This document shows positions 17,389 to 27,008 of a DNA stretch of 64,000 nt, one piece after another. The position numbers and the translations under genes were made by a program. Source of the DNA: Acidobacteriota bacterium (GTDB lineage Bacteria > Acidobacteriota > UBA6911 > RPQK01 > JAJDTT01); contig JAJDTT010000255.1 in the NCBI GenBank assembly GCA_022827025.1, forward strand, positions 31,728 to 95,727, in the 5' to 3' direction. Numbering within the stretch: position 1 is the first letter of the stretch; every line of letters begins with the position of its first letter. The notes below the pieces were generated by a model. The model ran no database searches, was not told the origin of the DNA, and worked only from the letters and a program-made list of their open reading frames with translations.

Positions 17389-20109
17389 CTAGTCGACATA
17401 GAGTAACTCGTTGCTGTTCAAGAGAACCCGGCACAGGGCCACCAGGGCCTCCTGGCCGGATTCCCGGGTTCTGAAGAACCTCTGAGCCTGGTTGAGTTCA
17501 TCCGGGTGCGGATTGCGTCCGAACGCCAGTTGAAAAGCCCTCCGGACGCGTCCGCCGTTCTGAGAACCGCTCTCCCTGACGATTCGTTCGGCAATGGCCT
17601 CGGCTTCGGTATTCACGAAACCGCTATCGTACATGGTCAGAGCCTGCAGCGGGGTGACCGAGGTTTCCCGGCGTTCGCACGGAAGCGTGAGGGGAGGCGA
17701 GTCGAAGACCTCCAGGAAAGGCAACGGCTGTGACCGCCGCTGGTATACATAGATGCTTCGTTTCCACGCATCAGGACCGCGGGTCGTGTCCCAGCGCGCC
17801 GCCCCGCGTGTCTCGGCCGAGAGCTGCTGGGCCAGACCCTCCGGCAACGGCGGGAAGACCGGCGGGCCGCCTCGTTCTCCATTCAGGTGTCCGCTCATTG
17901 CCAGGATCGTGTCCCGAATTTCCTCGGCTTCCAGGCGGCGGCGGTCGAAACGCCACAGCAACCTGTTGCCGGGGTCGATTGCTTCAGCTTTCGGATCCTC
18001 CCGGAAGGATGACTGGCGGAAGGTGCTCGAAGTCAGGATCAGCCTCTGGATCGACTTGATGCTCCACTCATCCTCCACGAAACGAAGGGCCAACCAATCC
18101 AGCAACTCGGGGTGAGTCGGAGGCTTGCCGTTCTTTCCGAAATTGCTCGCCGTCTCCACGATGCCGCGGCCGAAGTTGAACTGCCAGAGACGGTTGACCA
18201 TGACGCGTGAGGTCAGCGGATTCGCCGGACTGGCAATCCATTCCGCCAAAGCCATGCGGCGGCCCCGGCTCGGGTGTTTCTTGTAGCGATCGATTTCTAT
18301 GGTTGCGGGCCTGGAGTGCCCCGTGACGGCACTGGGAAATCCCGGCTCGACCGGTTCTCCCGGTTGGTCATGATGTCCCCGGTTGAGGACGTAGATCGTG
18401 GGAACGCTGGGGGCGTACGGGGGACCGTCAAAGTTGGTCAGGGACATGGCCATCGGCTGAAGCCGCTCGACAGCCCTTTCGAGCGCCAGAATATCGGCAG
18501 TGGACTGATTGAACCTTTCCTTCTCTGCGGGCGAGAACAACTCGTCCCGCTTCTCGAAACCGACCGTATTGTCCGCTTCGTTGTTGATGGCTTTCTTCAG
18601 ATCGCGGAGCGTTACCAGAGGCTCCTGGTCTTTCGGTCTCAACTGCGCAAGTTTTTCCGTGAGCTTCTTGAGTTCCGCCGTCTTTTCGGCGATCGCCAGT
18701 TGGAGTTCCCGGCTCTTTGCATCCGATTCCGGCGCCAGCGCCTCGCTGTTCACCCGAAGAGCGCCTCTAGCTTTCTTGATGTCGAGGGCCAATTCATACC
18801 TTCGCTCTTCCAGTTTCGATATTTCACGGCGCTTGGCGGCCGTCAGCCTTTCCAGAAGGGGCTCTCGAAACTTCTCAAATTGCGCCTTCAAATCCTCCAG
18901 TTGCTCTTCGTGCCGAGACCGGCGGGCATCGAAACGCTCCTTGTCTCCGGGGCGATAAAACTCGGCGGGGAGCGGTCCGCCGACCTCGATTTTGGCCCGC
19001 GGAATCCTGACGGCCGCGAAGAACGCCTTCATCCGGTAAAAGTCCCGGGCGGGGATCGGGTCGTACTTGTGATCGTGACACTTGGCGCAACCCATGGTCA
19101 GTCCCAGGAAAACGGTGCTGACCGTGGTCGTCATTTCGCTCAGCAACAGGTCGCGGGTCTCCTCTCCGCGCGGCTCCGTAAAAGGGGCCAGTCGAAGAAA
19201 GGTCAGTGCGACGGCCTGCTCCGGTTCTGCCGGAGGCGGATAACCCGCCGCGGAAGTGACTTTGAAGAACTCGTCACCTGCGATTTGTTCCTTGATGAAC
19301 CGGTCGTAAGGTTTGTCATGGTTGAAGGCATCGACAACATAGTCCCGATAACGCCACGCGTGCGGAAAATCCCGATCTCCTTCGTAGCCGTTGGTGTCCG
19401 CATAGCGAGCCAGGTCCAGCCAGTGACGGGCCCAGCGTTCCCCGTAGCGCGGATCTGCCAGCAGCCGGTCCACCAGATCTTCATAGGCCGTGGGCGATGG
19501 ATCATTGACGAACTCTGCGACCTCCTCGTATGGCGGCGGCAGGCCGATCAAGTTGAAATAGAGCCTGCGAATGAGAACGCTGCGTTCGGCCTCGGGTGAG
19601 GGGGACAGTCCCTTGTCTTCGAGCTCTCCGAGAATGAAGTAATCGATCTCGTTCCTCGGCCAGTATTTCGCGTGGACCTTCGGGACCGCGTGTCGGAGAG
19701 GCTTCTTGAAGGCCCAATATTCGTCTCCGAAACCTGCTTCAACGTCCGGCTTCAGATCCCGGATCCAGGCTTCGATCGCGGCAATATCACTCTCAGGCAA
19801 CGATACCGACGAGTCGAAAGGCATCCTCGGTGTCAGTCGGCCCCGCAATAGGTGGACGAGCGGGCTGTCCTCGGGACGGCCCGGTTCGACGGCGGCTCCA
19901 TGCCGTGCGCCTCCCTTCAGAATCGACTCCAAGCTCTCGATGGAAAAACCACTCATCCGGGTCGATTCGTCATGGCAGGAAAGGCAATTGGACTCCAGAA
20001 CGTCCCGAACTGCTTGGGGGGGATGGTCACCGGCAGATGCCGCGCCCAGGAGCGGACCAGGGCCCAACAAGAAGGCCATCGTTGCCGTGAGCACGCTGAA
20101 TAGGCTCAA
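17389..20109 (-). CDS. PSD1 / planctomycete cytochrome C domain protein
   Basis: A 906-residue secreted protein. A signal peptide (about residues 1-26, ending GAASA) is followed by a cytochrome-c-like domain (PSCyt1) with one CLSCH haem site near residue 42, then PSCyt2 (DUF1549), a charged coiled-coil segment of about 150 residues in the middle, and the C-terminal PSD1 (DUF1553) domain with NRLWQFNFGRGIVETASNFG. The chosen start is TTG at 20109, which includes the full signal; GTG 15 bases and ATG 30 bases downstream are alternatives. A 12-base palindrome (TACCTGAAGGTA, 20139-20150) lies 30 bases upstream and might be a regulatory site. It forms an operon with the DUF1501 gene. Confidence 0.92.
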   Translation of the reverse strand: MSLFSVLTATMAFLLGPGPLLGAASAGDHPPQAVRDVLESNCLSCHDESTRMSGFSIESLESILKGGARHGAAVEPGRPEDSPLVHLLRGRLTPRMPFDSSVSLPESDIAAIEAWIRDLKPDVEAGFGDEYWAFKKPLRHAVPKVHAKYWPRNEIDYFILGELEDKGLSPSPEAERSVLIRRLYFNLIGLPPPYEEVAEFVNDPSPTAYEDLVDRLLADPRYGERWARHWLDLARYADTNGYEGDRDFPHAWRYRDYVVDAFNHDKPYDRFIKEQIAGDEFFKVTSAAGYPPPAEPEQAVALTFLRLAPFTEPRGEETRDLLLSEMTTTVSTVFLGLTMGCAKCHDHKYDPIPARDFYRMKAFFAAVRIPRAKIEVGGPLPAEFYRPGDKERFDARRSRHEEQLEDLKAQFEKFREPLLERLTAAKRREISKLEERRYELALDIKKARGALRVNSEALAPESDAKSRELQLAIAEKTAELKKLTEKLAQLRPKDQEPLVTLRDLKKAINNEADNTVGFEKRDELFSPAEKERFNQSTADILALERAVERLQPMAMSLTNFDGPPYAPSVPTIYVLNRGHHDQPGEPVEPGFPSAVTGHSRPATIEIDRYKKHPSRGRRMALAEWIASPANPLTSRVMVNRLWQFNFGRGIVETASNFGKNGKPPTHPELLDWLALRFVEDEWSIKSIQRLILTSSTFRQSSFREDPKAEAIDPGNRLLWRFDRRRLEAEEIRDTILAMSGHLNGERGGPPVFPPLPEGLAQQLSAETRGAARWDTTRGPDAWKRSIYVYQRRSQPLPFLEVFDSPPLTLPCERRETSVTPLQALTMYDSGFVNTEAEAIAERIVRESGSQNGGRVRRAFQLAFGRNPHPDELNQAQRFFRTRESGQEALVALCRVLLNSNELLYVD

Positions 20110-20261
20110 CTCAATTCACTCTCTGGAGTATTCTTTGCTACCTGAAGGTATTTTGCCTTAAAGTACCGACGATTCAGCGGTTAAGTCAAGCCGGGGCCTC
20201 ATCAGAGCAGCGAATTTTTTCCACGAGACGTCCCCTGTGGTTCCCGGAACCTATACCGAGG

Positions 20262-20290
20262 TCGTCATGGCCCATTGTCGAGGCTATAAT
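20262..20290 (+). promoter_or_regulatory. Candidate promoter of the TIM-barrel glycosidase-like gene
   Basis: A perfect TATAAT (20285-20290) is preceded after 17 bases by TCGTCA (20262-20267, four of six matches to TTGACA). It points toward the gene at 20374 with a leader of about 75 bases. The rest of 20110-20373, between the two divergent genes, shows nothing else apart from the small palindrome at 20139-20150. Confidence 0.45.
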
Positions 20291-20373
20291 CAGCCGGAGA
20301 CCCTTCATCCAGAGATCTCCAATTCGACTGGAAACGGTCGTACTGACATTTCTATCCATGGGGAGCCAAGAGA

Positions 20374-21870
20374 ATGCTGAGACGTAAATTCATCGGACTT
20401 GGGGTCGGATCGGGACTGGCCGGCGCCTGCACCAGCGGACGAGTCTCCGTTGGGAATCCCGCAACCGCGCGGGGACGGAAGGTCGAAACTCCGCCCATAC
20501 TGAGTTCCTATACCTCCGAGGACCATCGGCGGCGGCTGAAAAACATCCTACGCTGCGAGGCAGCCATTCCGAAATACGTCCGAAGGCACCTGATCACCGA
20601 TTATATTCCGGGTCAGGCTGTCTACAACCTGGGAGAATACCCTTGCCGAGAGCCCTGGGATCCGGACGAGTACGACGAGCGTCAGTTGGACGAGCTGTGG
20701 AACAACGGGATTCGCCTCGTCCAGGTCATGGAGGATTGGAACGATCTGCTCCGGCTCTTTGGCGGCGACAAATACACCTCCGTCAATCCGGCCGGTCTGA
20801 GGCGCTTCATCGACATGGTCCACCAGAGGGGCATGAAGATACTCCTCTACACTTCGACGGGCCACTTCCAGATCACGGACCCCGATTACCGGCCGGAGTG
20901 GGCTCGCCCCGGATTCTCGACCAAAGCGGCTCATTGGCAGTTGATGCATTGTTCCGCGGCCAGTGCCGGCTGGCGAGCATACGTTCTCCCGCGGACCTTG
21001 GGGTTGATGGACGAGTATGAGATCGATGGCCTGTACAACGACGCCGGTTCCAGGCGCTTGCACCGCGACCCGGAACTCGCCACCAGCGATGAGGTGCTGG
21101 CCTTCGAGGAAAGCCCCGAAAATGACGGAGCCCTGGGCGACATGCTCTCCCTGATCTACTACGAGGTCAAACGGCGAGGCGGCATCTACAAGATTCATCT
21201 GCACGATTCTCAGCACCCGAGCACAGACGAACAGCTCTGGGACTATCTGTGGGTGGGAGAGGGCTTGTCGAACGCGGAGCGGCTGCGGGAGGAGACCAAG
21301 AGGCAGAATCCTTACCTGGTCCCCATATTCGACTGGCGCGATGGAGAGCTGGAAAGTGACGACGAGGCGTTCCTACACACCGTTCCCTTCATGCAGTTTC
21401 CCGGGCTTCTGGCGGGTCGGCCTTTCACCGGCGAGAGGTCTGTCATTCCGGGTGTCGACTACCAGGCACACCGCCTGCTTGACAATTGGCGGGAGAGATG
21501 GCGCTTCCACCAGGCCAACCCCGACGGGCCCTACAGTTACGGTCCCTGGGATGCCTTTCCCGGTAGACCTTCCATCCGAACCGCCCACGCGCGGTGGCTG
21601 AAGAGATATTACCCTCTGGTCGAACCGGGCACTTACGCCTACCTGGAGATCGAGAACAGCCGATTGCTGGCCAGCCCGCCGGACAGTAACGTCGTGGCGT
21701 CCGTGTTCGTGAATCTCGAGACCCACCTGGTGCTGGCGAACTACGCGAAGACATCGGCACAGATTGAAACGACCGATCCCTATATTTCCGATTCCGGCGA
21801 TTCGGCGGCGCCTGCGAAGACGTTCGTCCTGCCGCCGCGCTCCCTGCTCATACTTCGACAATCGGCGTGA
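20374..21870 (+). CDS. Exported TIM-barrel glycoside-hydrolase-like protein
   Basis: A 498-residue protein with an N-terminal export signal (MLRRKFIGLGVGSGLAGACTS), either twin-arginine-like or a lipoprotein signal with Cys19. The remainder reads as a (beta/alpha)8 barrel followed by a beta-sandwich. Typical barrel strand ends are visible, including GIRLVQVMEDWNDL, GMKILLYTSTGHFQ and YEIDGLYNDAG, the last with an Asp in the position where glycosidases carry a nucleophile. I cannot assign it to a CAZy family; retaining alpha-galactosidase-like barrels are the closest impression. ATG at 20374 follows AAGAGA. It is transcribed away from the PSD1 operon. Confidence 0.6.
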   Translation: MLRRKFIGLGVGSGLAGACTSGRVSVGNPATARGRKVETPPILSSYTSEDHRRRLKNILRCEAAIPKYVRRHLITDYIPGQAVYNLGEYPCREPWDPDEYDERQLDELWNNGIRLVQVMEDWNDLLRLFGGDKYTSVNPAGLRRFIDMVHQRGMKILLYTSTGHFQITDPDYRPEWARPGFSTKAAHWQLMHCSAASAGWRAYVLPRTLGLMDEYEIDGLYNDAGSRRLHRDPELATSDEVLAFEESPENDGALGDMLSLIYYEVKRRGGIYKIHLHDSQHPSTDEQLWDYLWVGEGLSNAERLREETKRQNPYLVPIFDWRDGELESDDEAFLHTVPFMQFPGLLAGRPFTGERSVIPGVDYQAHRLLDNWRERWRFHQANPDGPYSYGPWDAFPGRPSIRTAHARWLKRYYPLVEPGTYAYLEIENSRLLASPPDSNVVASVFVNLETHLVLANYAKTSAQIETTDPYISDSGDSAAPAKTFVLPPRSLLILRQSA

Positions 21871-21922
21871 CAGATTCCGCTTTGGTGGGGGAGTGTCGTC
21901 ACTCGGGAGTGCAGGGATGGGG

Positions 21923-22759
21923 TCAGATGCCGTGACTTCGAAGAATTCTCTCGATCTCCCGTTTCATCTTGGGGGTCTCGACCATGACGTCTACGCCGCA
22001 CGCCGTCGTTTCATCGCAATCGACGTATTCGACGGCGACGACTCCGTTGTAGGAGGAAGACTTCAGCAACTCGAAGACCCTACCGAAGTCGATCGTACCC
22101 TCTTCGACTGTCTCGACCCGTTTGCCCGGAGCTGCCTGACGAATGTGAACGTGTCGGGCGTAGGCGTGCAACGGTTCGACTTCGGCTTGCGTATAACCGG
22201 GGTCCACAAAGTGTGAATAGTCCAACGTCAGCCCGAGACCAGGCACTTCCTGGCAGATCCGGAGAGCGTCTCGAGGATGTTCGGCCACCGACGGCTCGCA
22301 GGCTTCGATATTGAGATCCAGCCCGGCGTCGTTGGCGATTCCCACCAAACCCCTCAACTCCTTCGCGGACAATTGAAAAGACTCGCGTGGACCCAACTCG
22401 GCGTGGACCACGCCCGGAATCAACATGATGCTGGCACACCCGATTCTGCTGGCAAACCGGGCCAGACCCGGGAAAAGTCGCCGCGTCCTGGCACGGACCT
22501 CGGGGTCGGGATGGTTGACCGGATCTCCAAAGTCCAGGAAGAAGCATTCGTTCAACTCAAATCCCCATGGCTCCAACGTTCTCAGGACCTGATCGGCCCA
22601 GCCGTCCGGATCGCCGGCAGCCATGAGTGGATCAATTTGGGCGTTTTCGTTGCTGCAGACTCCCAAGTCGACGGTTTGGAATCCGAAGGCCGCAAGAATG
22701 GACGCGGCCTCGTCCAGACTACGGGGACCAAAGGCAAACGTGCAGCCGCCAATCTTCAT
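21923..22759 (-). CDS. Sugar phosphate isomerase/epimerase (AP endonuclease 2 fold)
   Basis: A 278-residue cytoplasmic TIM-barrel protein of the xylose-isomerase-like AP_endonuc_2 family. Probable metal ligands are in NIEACEPS (Glu on strand 5), LTLDYSHFVDPG (Asp, His), HVHIRQA (His) and VAVEYVD (Glu near the C-terminus). Members act as isomerases, epimerases or dehydratases on sugars and inositols; the substrate cannot be read from sequence. It is the last gene of a four-gene minus-strand operon and lies 71 bases after the rhamnose mutarotase gene, so a role in deoxysugar use is a reasonable guess. Confidence 0.82.
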   Translation of the reverse strand: MKIGGCTFAFGPRSLDEAASILAAFGFQTVDLGVCSNENAQIDPLMAAGDPDGWADQVLRTLEPWGFELNECFFLDFGDPVNHPDPEVRARTRRLFPGLARFASRIGCASIMLIPGVVHAELGPRESFQLSAKELRGLVGIANDAGLDLNIEACEPSVAEHPRDALRICQEVPGLGLTLDYSHFVDPGYTQAEVEPLHAYARHVHIRQAAPGKRVETVEEGTIDFGRVFELLKSSSYNGVVAVEYVDCDETTACGVDVMVETPKMKREIERILRSHGI

Positions 22760-22830
22760 CCCGGTTCATTCACCTTGAAACACCGCAACGTTTCGTTGTG
22801 TACAACTCAATCCACCGGCGGAAACGCCAG

Positions 22831-23148
22831 TCACTCGACGTGAAACACTTCGGTCAAAATGGGGAATATCTCGCCCTCCCGGCAGTCCGGATGCCTCTCC
22901 ATGATGGGCTCCATCTTCTCAGCCCATTTTTCGTAGAGCGGGTGGTCGATCAGACCCTTCAGCGAGCTCTCGAAATCCTCGACTTCGACGTAGACAAAGA
23001 GGTTGAGCCCTCTCTTGAAGATGGAGTAGTTGTGAAAACCCACGTCCTGCAGGTGTCGGATCAACTCCGGCCAGACATTTCGGTGAGCCTCTACGTACTC
23101 TTCCTCCATCCCCTCTCGAATCCTCAACATGTAGGCGACTCTCGTCAT
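22831..23148 (-). CDS. rhaM: L-rhamnose mutarotase
   Basis: A 105-residue dimeric ferredoxin-fold enzyme that interconverts alpha and beta anomers of L-rhamnose. Family landmarks are visible: MLRIREGMEEEYVEAHRNVWPE with the catalytic-type Tyr and His, YSIF, the YEKWAEKM Trp and the EVFHV C-terminus. Length matches the family exactly. The ATG has GAGG eight bases upstream. It is placed 28 bases after a secreted deacetylase-like gene and before a sugar isomerase, which suggests an operon for handling a rhamnose-like sugar. Related proteins of this fold act on other sugars such as L-fucose. Confidence 0.9.
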   Translation of the reverse strand: MTRVAYMLRIREGMEEEYVEAHRNVWPELIRHLQDVGFHNYSIFKRGLNLFVYVEVEDFESSLKGLIDHPLYEKWAEKMEPIMERHPDCREGEIFPILTEVFHVE

Positions 23149-23176
23149 CTCTTAGCCTCGTATCCTTCGCCGCCCG

Positions 23177-25027
23177 TCACTGGGCGCCGATTCGAACACG
23201 ATTCGTTCCCGCGAAATCTTCGGTGACGAACAAGTAATCTCTCTCCCGCACCCTCTTGGGGTACGCGGTGACCGTCCGACCGTCGATCTGCACGGTCTGC
23301 CCGCTCTTCATCGAAGGGATCATCAGGCTCATTCCGCGGACCGGCTGGGGGGCGTCGAGGAAAAATTCATATCCGCTTGAATTCTCCCGGACCCCGCGGA
23401 TTCTGACTTGACTGCGGGCCCGCACGAAATCGTACCACTGGTCTCCGCTCACAATGGGGACCTCCAACTCTTTGGCGATCTCGATGCAGCCAAGGGTCCA
23501 TGCTTTGTTGGAGTTGACGGAATCGGGAATCGGGAAGAGATAAAACGGCGGATGAAAGTTGATCGCAATCGCCGTATGAAAGCGAGCGATGCTGCTCTTC
23601 AGCATTTCACGGAATCTGGTCAGGGCTTCCTCGGTACTCCAGTTGGAGGAATAGAACATTTGAGAAATAATGACGTCGTCCTCGTACTGCGTCAGCTGTT
23701 GATATATATCGGCAATCTTGCCGAACCGGTTCACAAAACGCATCGGCAGGCCACTTCCGGTCATGTACCCGTCGTAAACGGGAATAAAATTGACGTAAGT
23801 AAAATCCATTCCAACACCGACCCCGGCCAGAAGACGGGCCTGGGTGACCCAGCCCATCCAGCGCAAGTTGTGCATGCGGGTCGTTTTAACGGGAAGTCCG
23901 TAGACATCTCGAAATTCCCGCACGTCCCTCTCCAACACCGACTTCATCTGCGCCTGGTTCGGGAACAGGACGTCGGAGCCTCCTTCGAAGTGGACGCCGA
24001 ACGAGATCTGGTTCGGCTCCCAGGATTGGACAAAGACGTGTGCCGACGGGGCTCCGCCTTCACCGAAGGGGCGGGTCAAGTAGATGGTCAACGGGACACC
24101 GAGTGCCACCATGTCCTTTCGAACTGCTTCCATGTCACTTGCAGTTCCAAATTCGTGGTCACTGGTCATTATGAAGACAGCATTGGCGTCACCAGGAAAA
24201 TACCAGACCCTCGGCAGCATCAGCGGGTCCGTCAAGCTGGCGAGAATGCCGGTCAAGAAGTGCATCTGCTGGTCCGCCTGGGGGATCATCACCTTGGCCG
24301 AATCGATCCAATGGTCTTCGCCTTTCAGAAACATGTCATTGGGCCGGAGCCCCCCTACGGCGTCATTTTCCTGGTCGGCCCAGGCCGGATTGCCTTGGCG
24401 GGTCAGGGCGATGCTCCACGGAAGATCGTAAGCGAAGACGACGAACCGTCCTTGACCGAGATCACCTTCCAGGATCGCAACCTCCTGGGACGGCCGTTCT
24501 CGCCCGAACCAAGCCAGGGGGCGGATCCCGGGGGCAGTGTAGCTGCGGCTTGCACCGTGGATTTGGAGGCTCTCGGAAACCAATCCAATTGACTCGGACC
24601 GGGCCGTTTCAAATTGGACATATTTGCCTTCGGCAGTCGAAACCGGTCCGGCTTCGAGACCCAGCCTCTTGCTGAGACTCGGCTCCGGTAGAAACGAAAC
24701 GAGGTTTCCCCCGGACTTCACGTAGGATTCGATCTGATCCAGTTGGTCACTCGTATAGGATCCCGCAGGGAGGATCGCGACACGATATTCCCCAAGATCG
24801 CCGGGCGACAACTCGGCCAGATGCTTGAGTTCATGCTCGACGAGGCCTTCGGCAAGCAGTATTTCAGCAATATAGGCGCTGAAGTCCCGTATTCCTTTGT
24901 CTTGTTGAATGATCAGAATTCGCGGCGACTGACCGTGGACGTGGTGAAACAACACCAGAAACAATCCCGAAATCAGCAATGTCTTGAGTGGTTTGCAAGT
25001 GATTAACAGTCTTTTCCAGAGATGCAT
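23177..25027 (-). CDS. Secreted polysaccharide-deacetylase-like protein with N-terminal GATase1-like domain
   Basis: A 616-residue exported protein (signal at residues ~14-32, LKTLLISGLFLVLFHHVHG). The first ~230 residues resemble a class I glutamine-amidotransferase-like/BPL_N domain (ILIIQQDKG, YRVAILPAGSYTS, GGNLVSFLP). The following part has features of a NodB/polysaccharide-deacetylase barrel: MTSDHEFG, whose Asp-His would be metal ligands, FGVHFEGG, and NFHPP late in the barrel. A short beta domain closes the protein. It could remove acetyl groups from an extracellular glycan, but the assignment rests on these motifs only. It is second in an operon after the CRTAC1 gene, 51 bases away. 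Confidence 0.65.
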   Translation of the reverse strand: MHLWKRLLITCKPLKTLLISGLFLVLFHHVHGQSPRILIIQQDKGIRDFSAYIAEILLAEGLVEHELKHLAELSPGDLGEYRVAILPAGSYTSDQLDQIESYVKSGGNLVSFLPEPSLSKRLGLEAGPVSTAEGKYVQFETARSESIGLVSESLQIHGASRSYTAPGIRPLAWFGRERPSQEVAILEGDLGQGRFVVFAYDLPWSIALTRQGNPAWADQENDAVGGLRPNDMFLKGEDHWIDSAKVMIPQADQQMHFLTGILASLTDPLMLPRVWYFPGDANAVFIMTSDHEFGTASDMEAVRKDMVALGVPLTIYLTRPFGEGGAPSAHVFVQSWEPNQISFGVHFEGGSDVLFPNQAQMKSVLERDVREFRDVYGLPVKTTRMHNLRWMGWVTQARLLAGVGVGMDFTYVNFIPVYDGYMTGSGLPMRFVNRFGKIADIYQQLTQYEDDVIISQMFYSSNWSTEEALTRFREMLKSSIARFHTAIAINFHPPFYLFPIPDSVNSNKAWTLGCIEIAKELEVPIVSGDQWYDFVRARSQVRIRGVRENSSGYEFFLDAPQPVRGMSLMIPSMKSGQTVQIDGRTVTAYPKRVRERDYLFVTEDFAGTNRVRIGAQ

Positions 25028-25078
25028 AGTGGACCTGCCTTTGTCACGTAAAAGTCAATGGGTCATCTGTTGCCGGGA

Positions 25079-26848
25079 TTAGTCCGGTTCCTCGATCGTC
25101 AATACTTGATCTGCTTCCAGATTCTGCAGTGTTTGGACAACCCCGGTCGGCCACCGGATAAAGAGTGTATCTATTCTTTTCTTTTGCCCCAAACCGAAAT
25201 ATAAGCGACGATCGCTGCCGGAGAGATAACTGTCTCCACTGGCGACCTCTTGAACTTGGTTCCGGTGGCCGGCCGACTTCAGCCAGGCCCGGGCACCGAT
25301 GGCGTCACGATTGCTCCGGGCGCCGACCAGCTTCAAAAGGAGCCAGTGTCGATCGCCGGTCCCCTGATTGTAGAGCAGACTGGGACGTCCATCCAGATTC
25401 GAGACGACGATGTCGAGAGCACCATCGTTGTTCAGGTCCCCGACTGCCGTCCCACGGCCGACGCTTTTTGGTTGAGCCAGCCTTTGGGACACGTTGGAGA
25501 AAGTGCCCTCTCCGAGGTTTCGATAGAGAAGATCGTCCTGGGGATAGGTCAGATCGGTCTCCCGCTCGACTTCGGGATAGAGATGCCCGTTGACCACGAA
25601 AAGATCTCTCAACCCGTCACCATCGTAATCCAGGAAGGCGCTGCCCCAACCCATGTAGGGGAAACTGTCGGAGAGTTTGGCGCGGGCAGTGACGTCGATG
25701 AAGAATCCGTTGCCCAGATTCTTGTAAAGAGTGTTTGTATCTTGCGCGAAGTTGGTCACGAACAGGTCGAGATGGTCATCGCCGTCGTAATCCCCAAAGG
25801 CCACGCCCATGCCGGCTTGCTCCAACCCGTCTCCGCTCAGAGCCACGCCGGATAGCAACCCGACTTCGGAGAAGGTCCCATCGCCCTGATTTTGAAAGAG
25901 GAAATTCGGGTTCGAATCATTGGCAACGTAAATGTCCAAGTCCCCATCGTCGTCGTAGTCGAGAGAGACGACGCCCAGACCGTAGTAGCCTGGATCCTCG
26001 ATCCGGCTGGCCCGTGTGACCTCGGCGAACGTGCCGTCGCCTCGATTCCGGAATAGAACGTCGCCGTCTCCCGGCAGTCCCTGTGGCCCGCACATGACCT
26101 TCAGGCCCATGTATGAGCAGAAACGATTCTCTTCCGGGCTCGGTGGCGGCAAGCTCAGGTCAAGCTTCACGTAGGCCGCGACGTAGAGATCGAGCAGGCC
26201 GTCGCGATCGTAGTCCCCCCAGGAACAACCCGTGCTCCAGCCGCCATGGGCCGTCCCGGATTTTTCGCCGATGTCTGCGAACGTCCCGTCGCCGAGGTTT
26301 TCGAAGAAGACGTTGGGACCCAGATTGGTCACGTAGAGGTCCTGATCTCCGTCGTTGTCGAAGTCAGCGGCCGCACAGCCCATACCCCAACCCGGATCAC
26401 CGGCTCCGGACTCTGCCGTCACGTCCTTGAAATGATCATTCCGCAGATTCTTGAAGAGGTAATTATGGAGACGTGCCGGGTCTGATTTTCGAGACTGACC
26501 GCGAACGGTGGAACCATTGACGACATAGATATCGAGCCAGCCGTCGTTGTTGTAGTCAAACAGGCAGACCCCTCCGGTCATCCCCTCTACCAGGTATTGC
26601 TTGTTATCGGGATCGCCGGCGCGAATCCGGGCTTGAAGACCATGGCGGGCGGCCGTGTCCCGGAAGACCGCCGTCTGGGCGTTACCGGTGGCTTGGGCAC
26701 GGCCATGGATGGAAGCGAGCAGAATCAACAAGAGGTTCCATGACAGCCGGCAGACGGCTTGAGACCGCCGCCGCGTCAGAGCATCGGGGCGGCTACGAGT
26801 TGCCGACAAGGACCTTCCGGACCGGAGAGCTTCTCTCGGAAAAAACAA
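25079..26848 (-). CDS. CRTAC1 family FG-GAP/ASPIC-UnbV protein (first copy)
   Basis: A 589-residue exported beta-propeller protein. About seven FG-GAP/VCBS units can be counted, each with a calcium-binding DxDxDGxxD-type loop (for example DYNNDGWLDIYVVN, DYDDDGDLDIYVAND, DLNNDGALDIVVSN). The C-terminal ASPIC/UnbV domain follows (GARAWLKSAGHRNQ to SYLSGSDRRLYFGLG). The insert FCSYMGLKVMCGPQG before VLFRNRGDGTF carries the cysteine pair seen in all three CRTAC1 proteins here. The hydrophobic signal is LSWNLLLILLASIHGRAQA. The start is uncertain: only TTG codons (26848 or 26809) precede it and neither has a good ribosome site. It heads the operon with the deacetylase-like and rhamnose genes. Confidence 0.85.
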   Translation of the reverse strand: MFFPREALRSGRSLSATRSRPDALTRRRSQAVCRLSWNLLLILLASIHGRAQATGNAQTAVFRDTAARHGLQARIRAGDPDNKQYLVEGMTGGVCLFDYNNDGWLDIYVVNGSTVRGQSRKSDPARLHNYLFKNLRNDHFKDVTAESGAGDPGWGMGCAAADFDNDGDQDLYVTNLGPNVFFENLGDGTFADIGEKSGTAHGGWSTGCSWGDYDRDGLLDLYVAAYVKLDLSLPPPSPEENRFCSYMGLKVMCGPQGLPGDGDVLFRNRGDGTFAEVTRASRIEDPGYYGLGVVSLDYDDDGDLDIYVANDSNPNFLFQNQGDGTFSEVGLLSGVALSGDGLEQAGMGVAFGDYDGDDHLDLFVTNFAQDTNTLYKNLGNGFFIDVTARAKLSDSFPYMGWGSAFLDYDGDGLRDLFVVNGHLYPEVERETDLTYPQDDLLYRNLGEGTFSNVSQRLAQPKSVGRGTAVGDLNNDGALDIVVSNLDGRPSLLYNQGTGDRHWLLLKLVGARSNRDAIGARAWLKSAGHRNQVQEVASGDSYLSGSDRRLYFGLGQKKRIDTLFIRWPTGVVQTLQNLEADQVLTIEEPD

Positions 26849-27008
26849 GAGTCGAATCGATCACAATTGACTGCCGAAGGTGGGACTTCACACTAATACC
26901 GGTGTCGCATTGGCAGACGGGTCCGACTACCGGCGGCCAGCGCTCCAGCCCGGAGGCGCAACCACATCCCAGCTTCGTCCTAAAATGTAAATCCGGTAGC
27001 GGCCTTGG

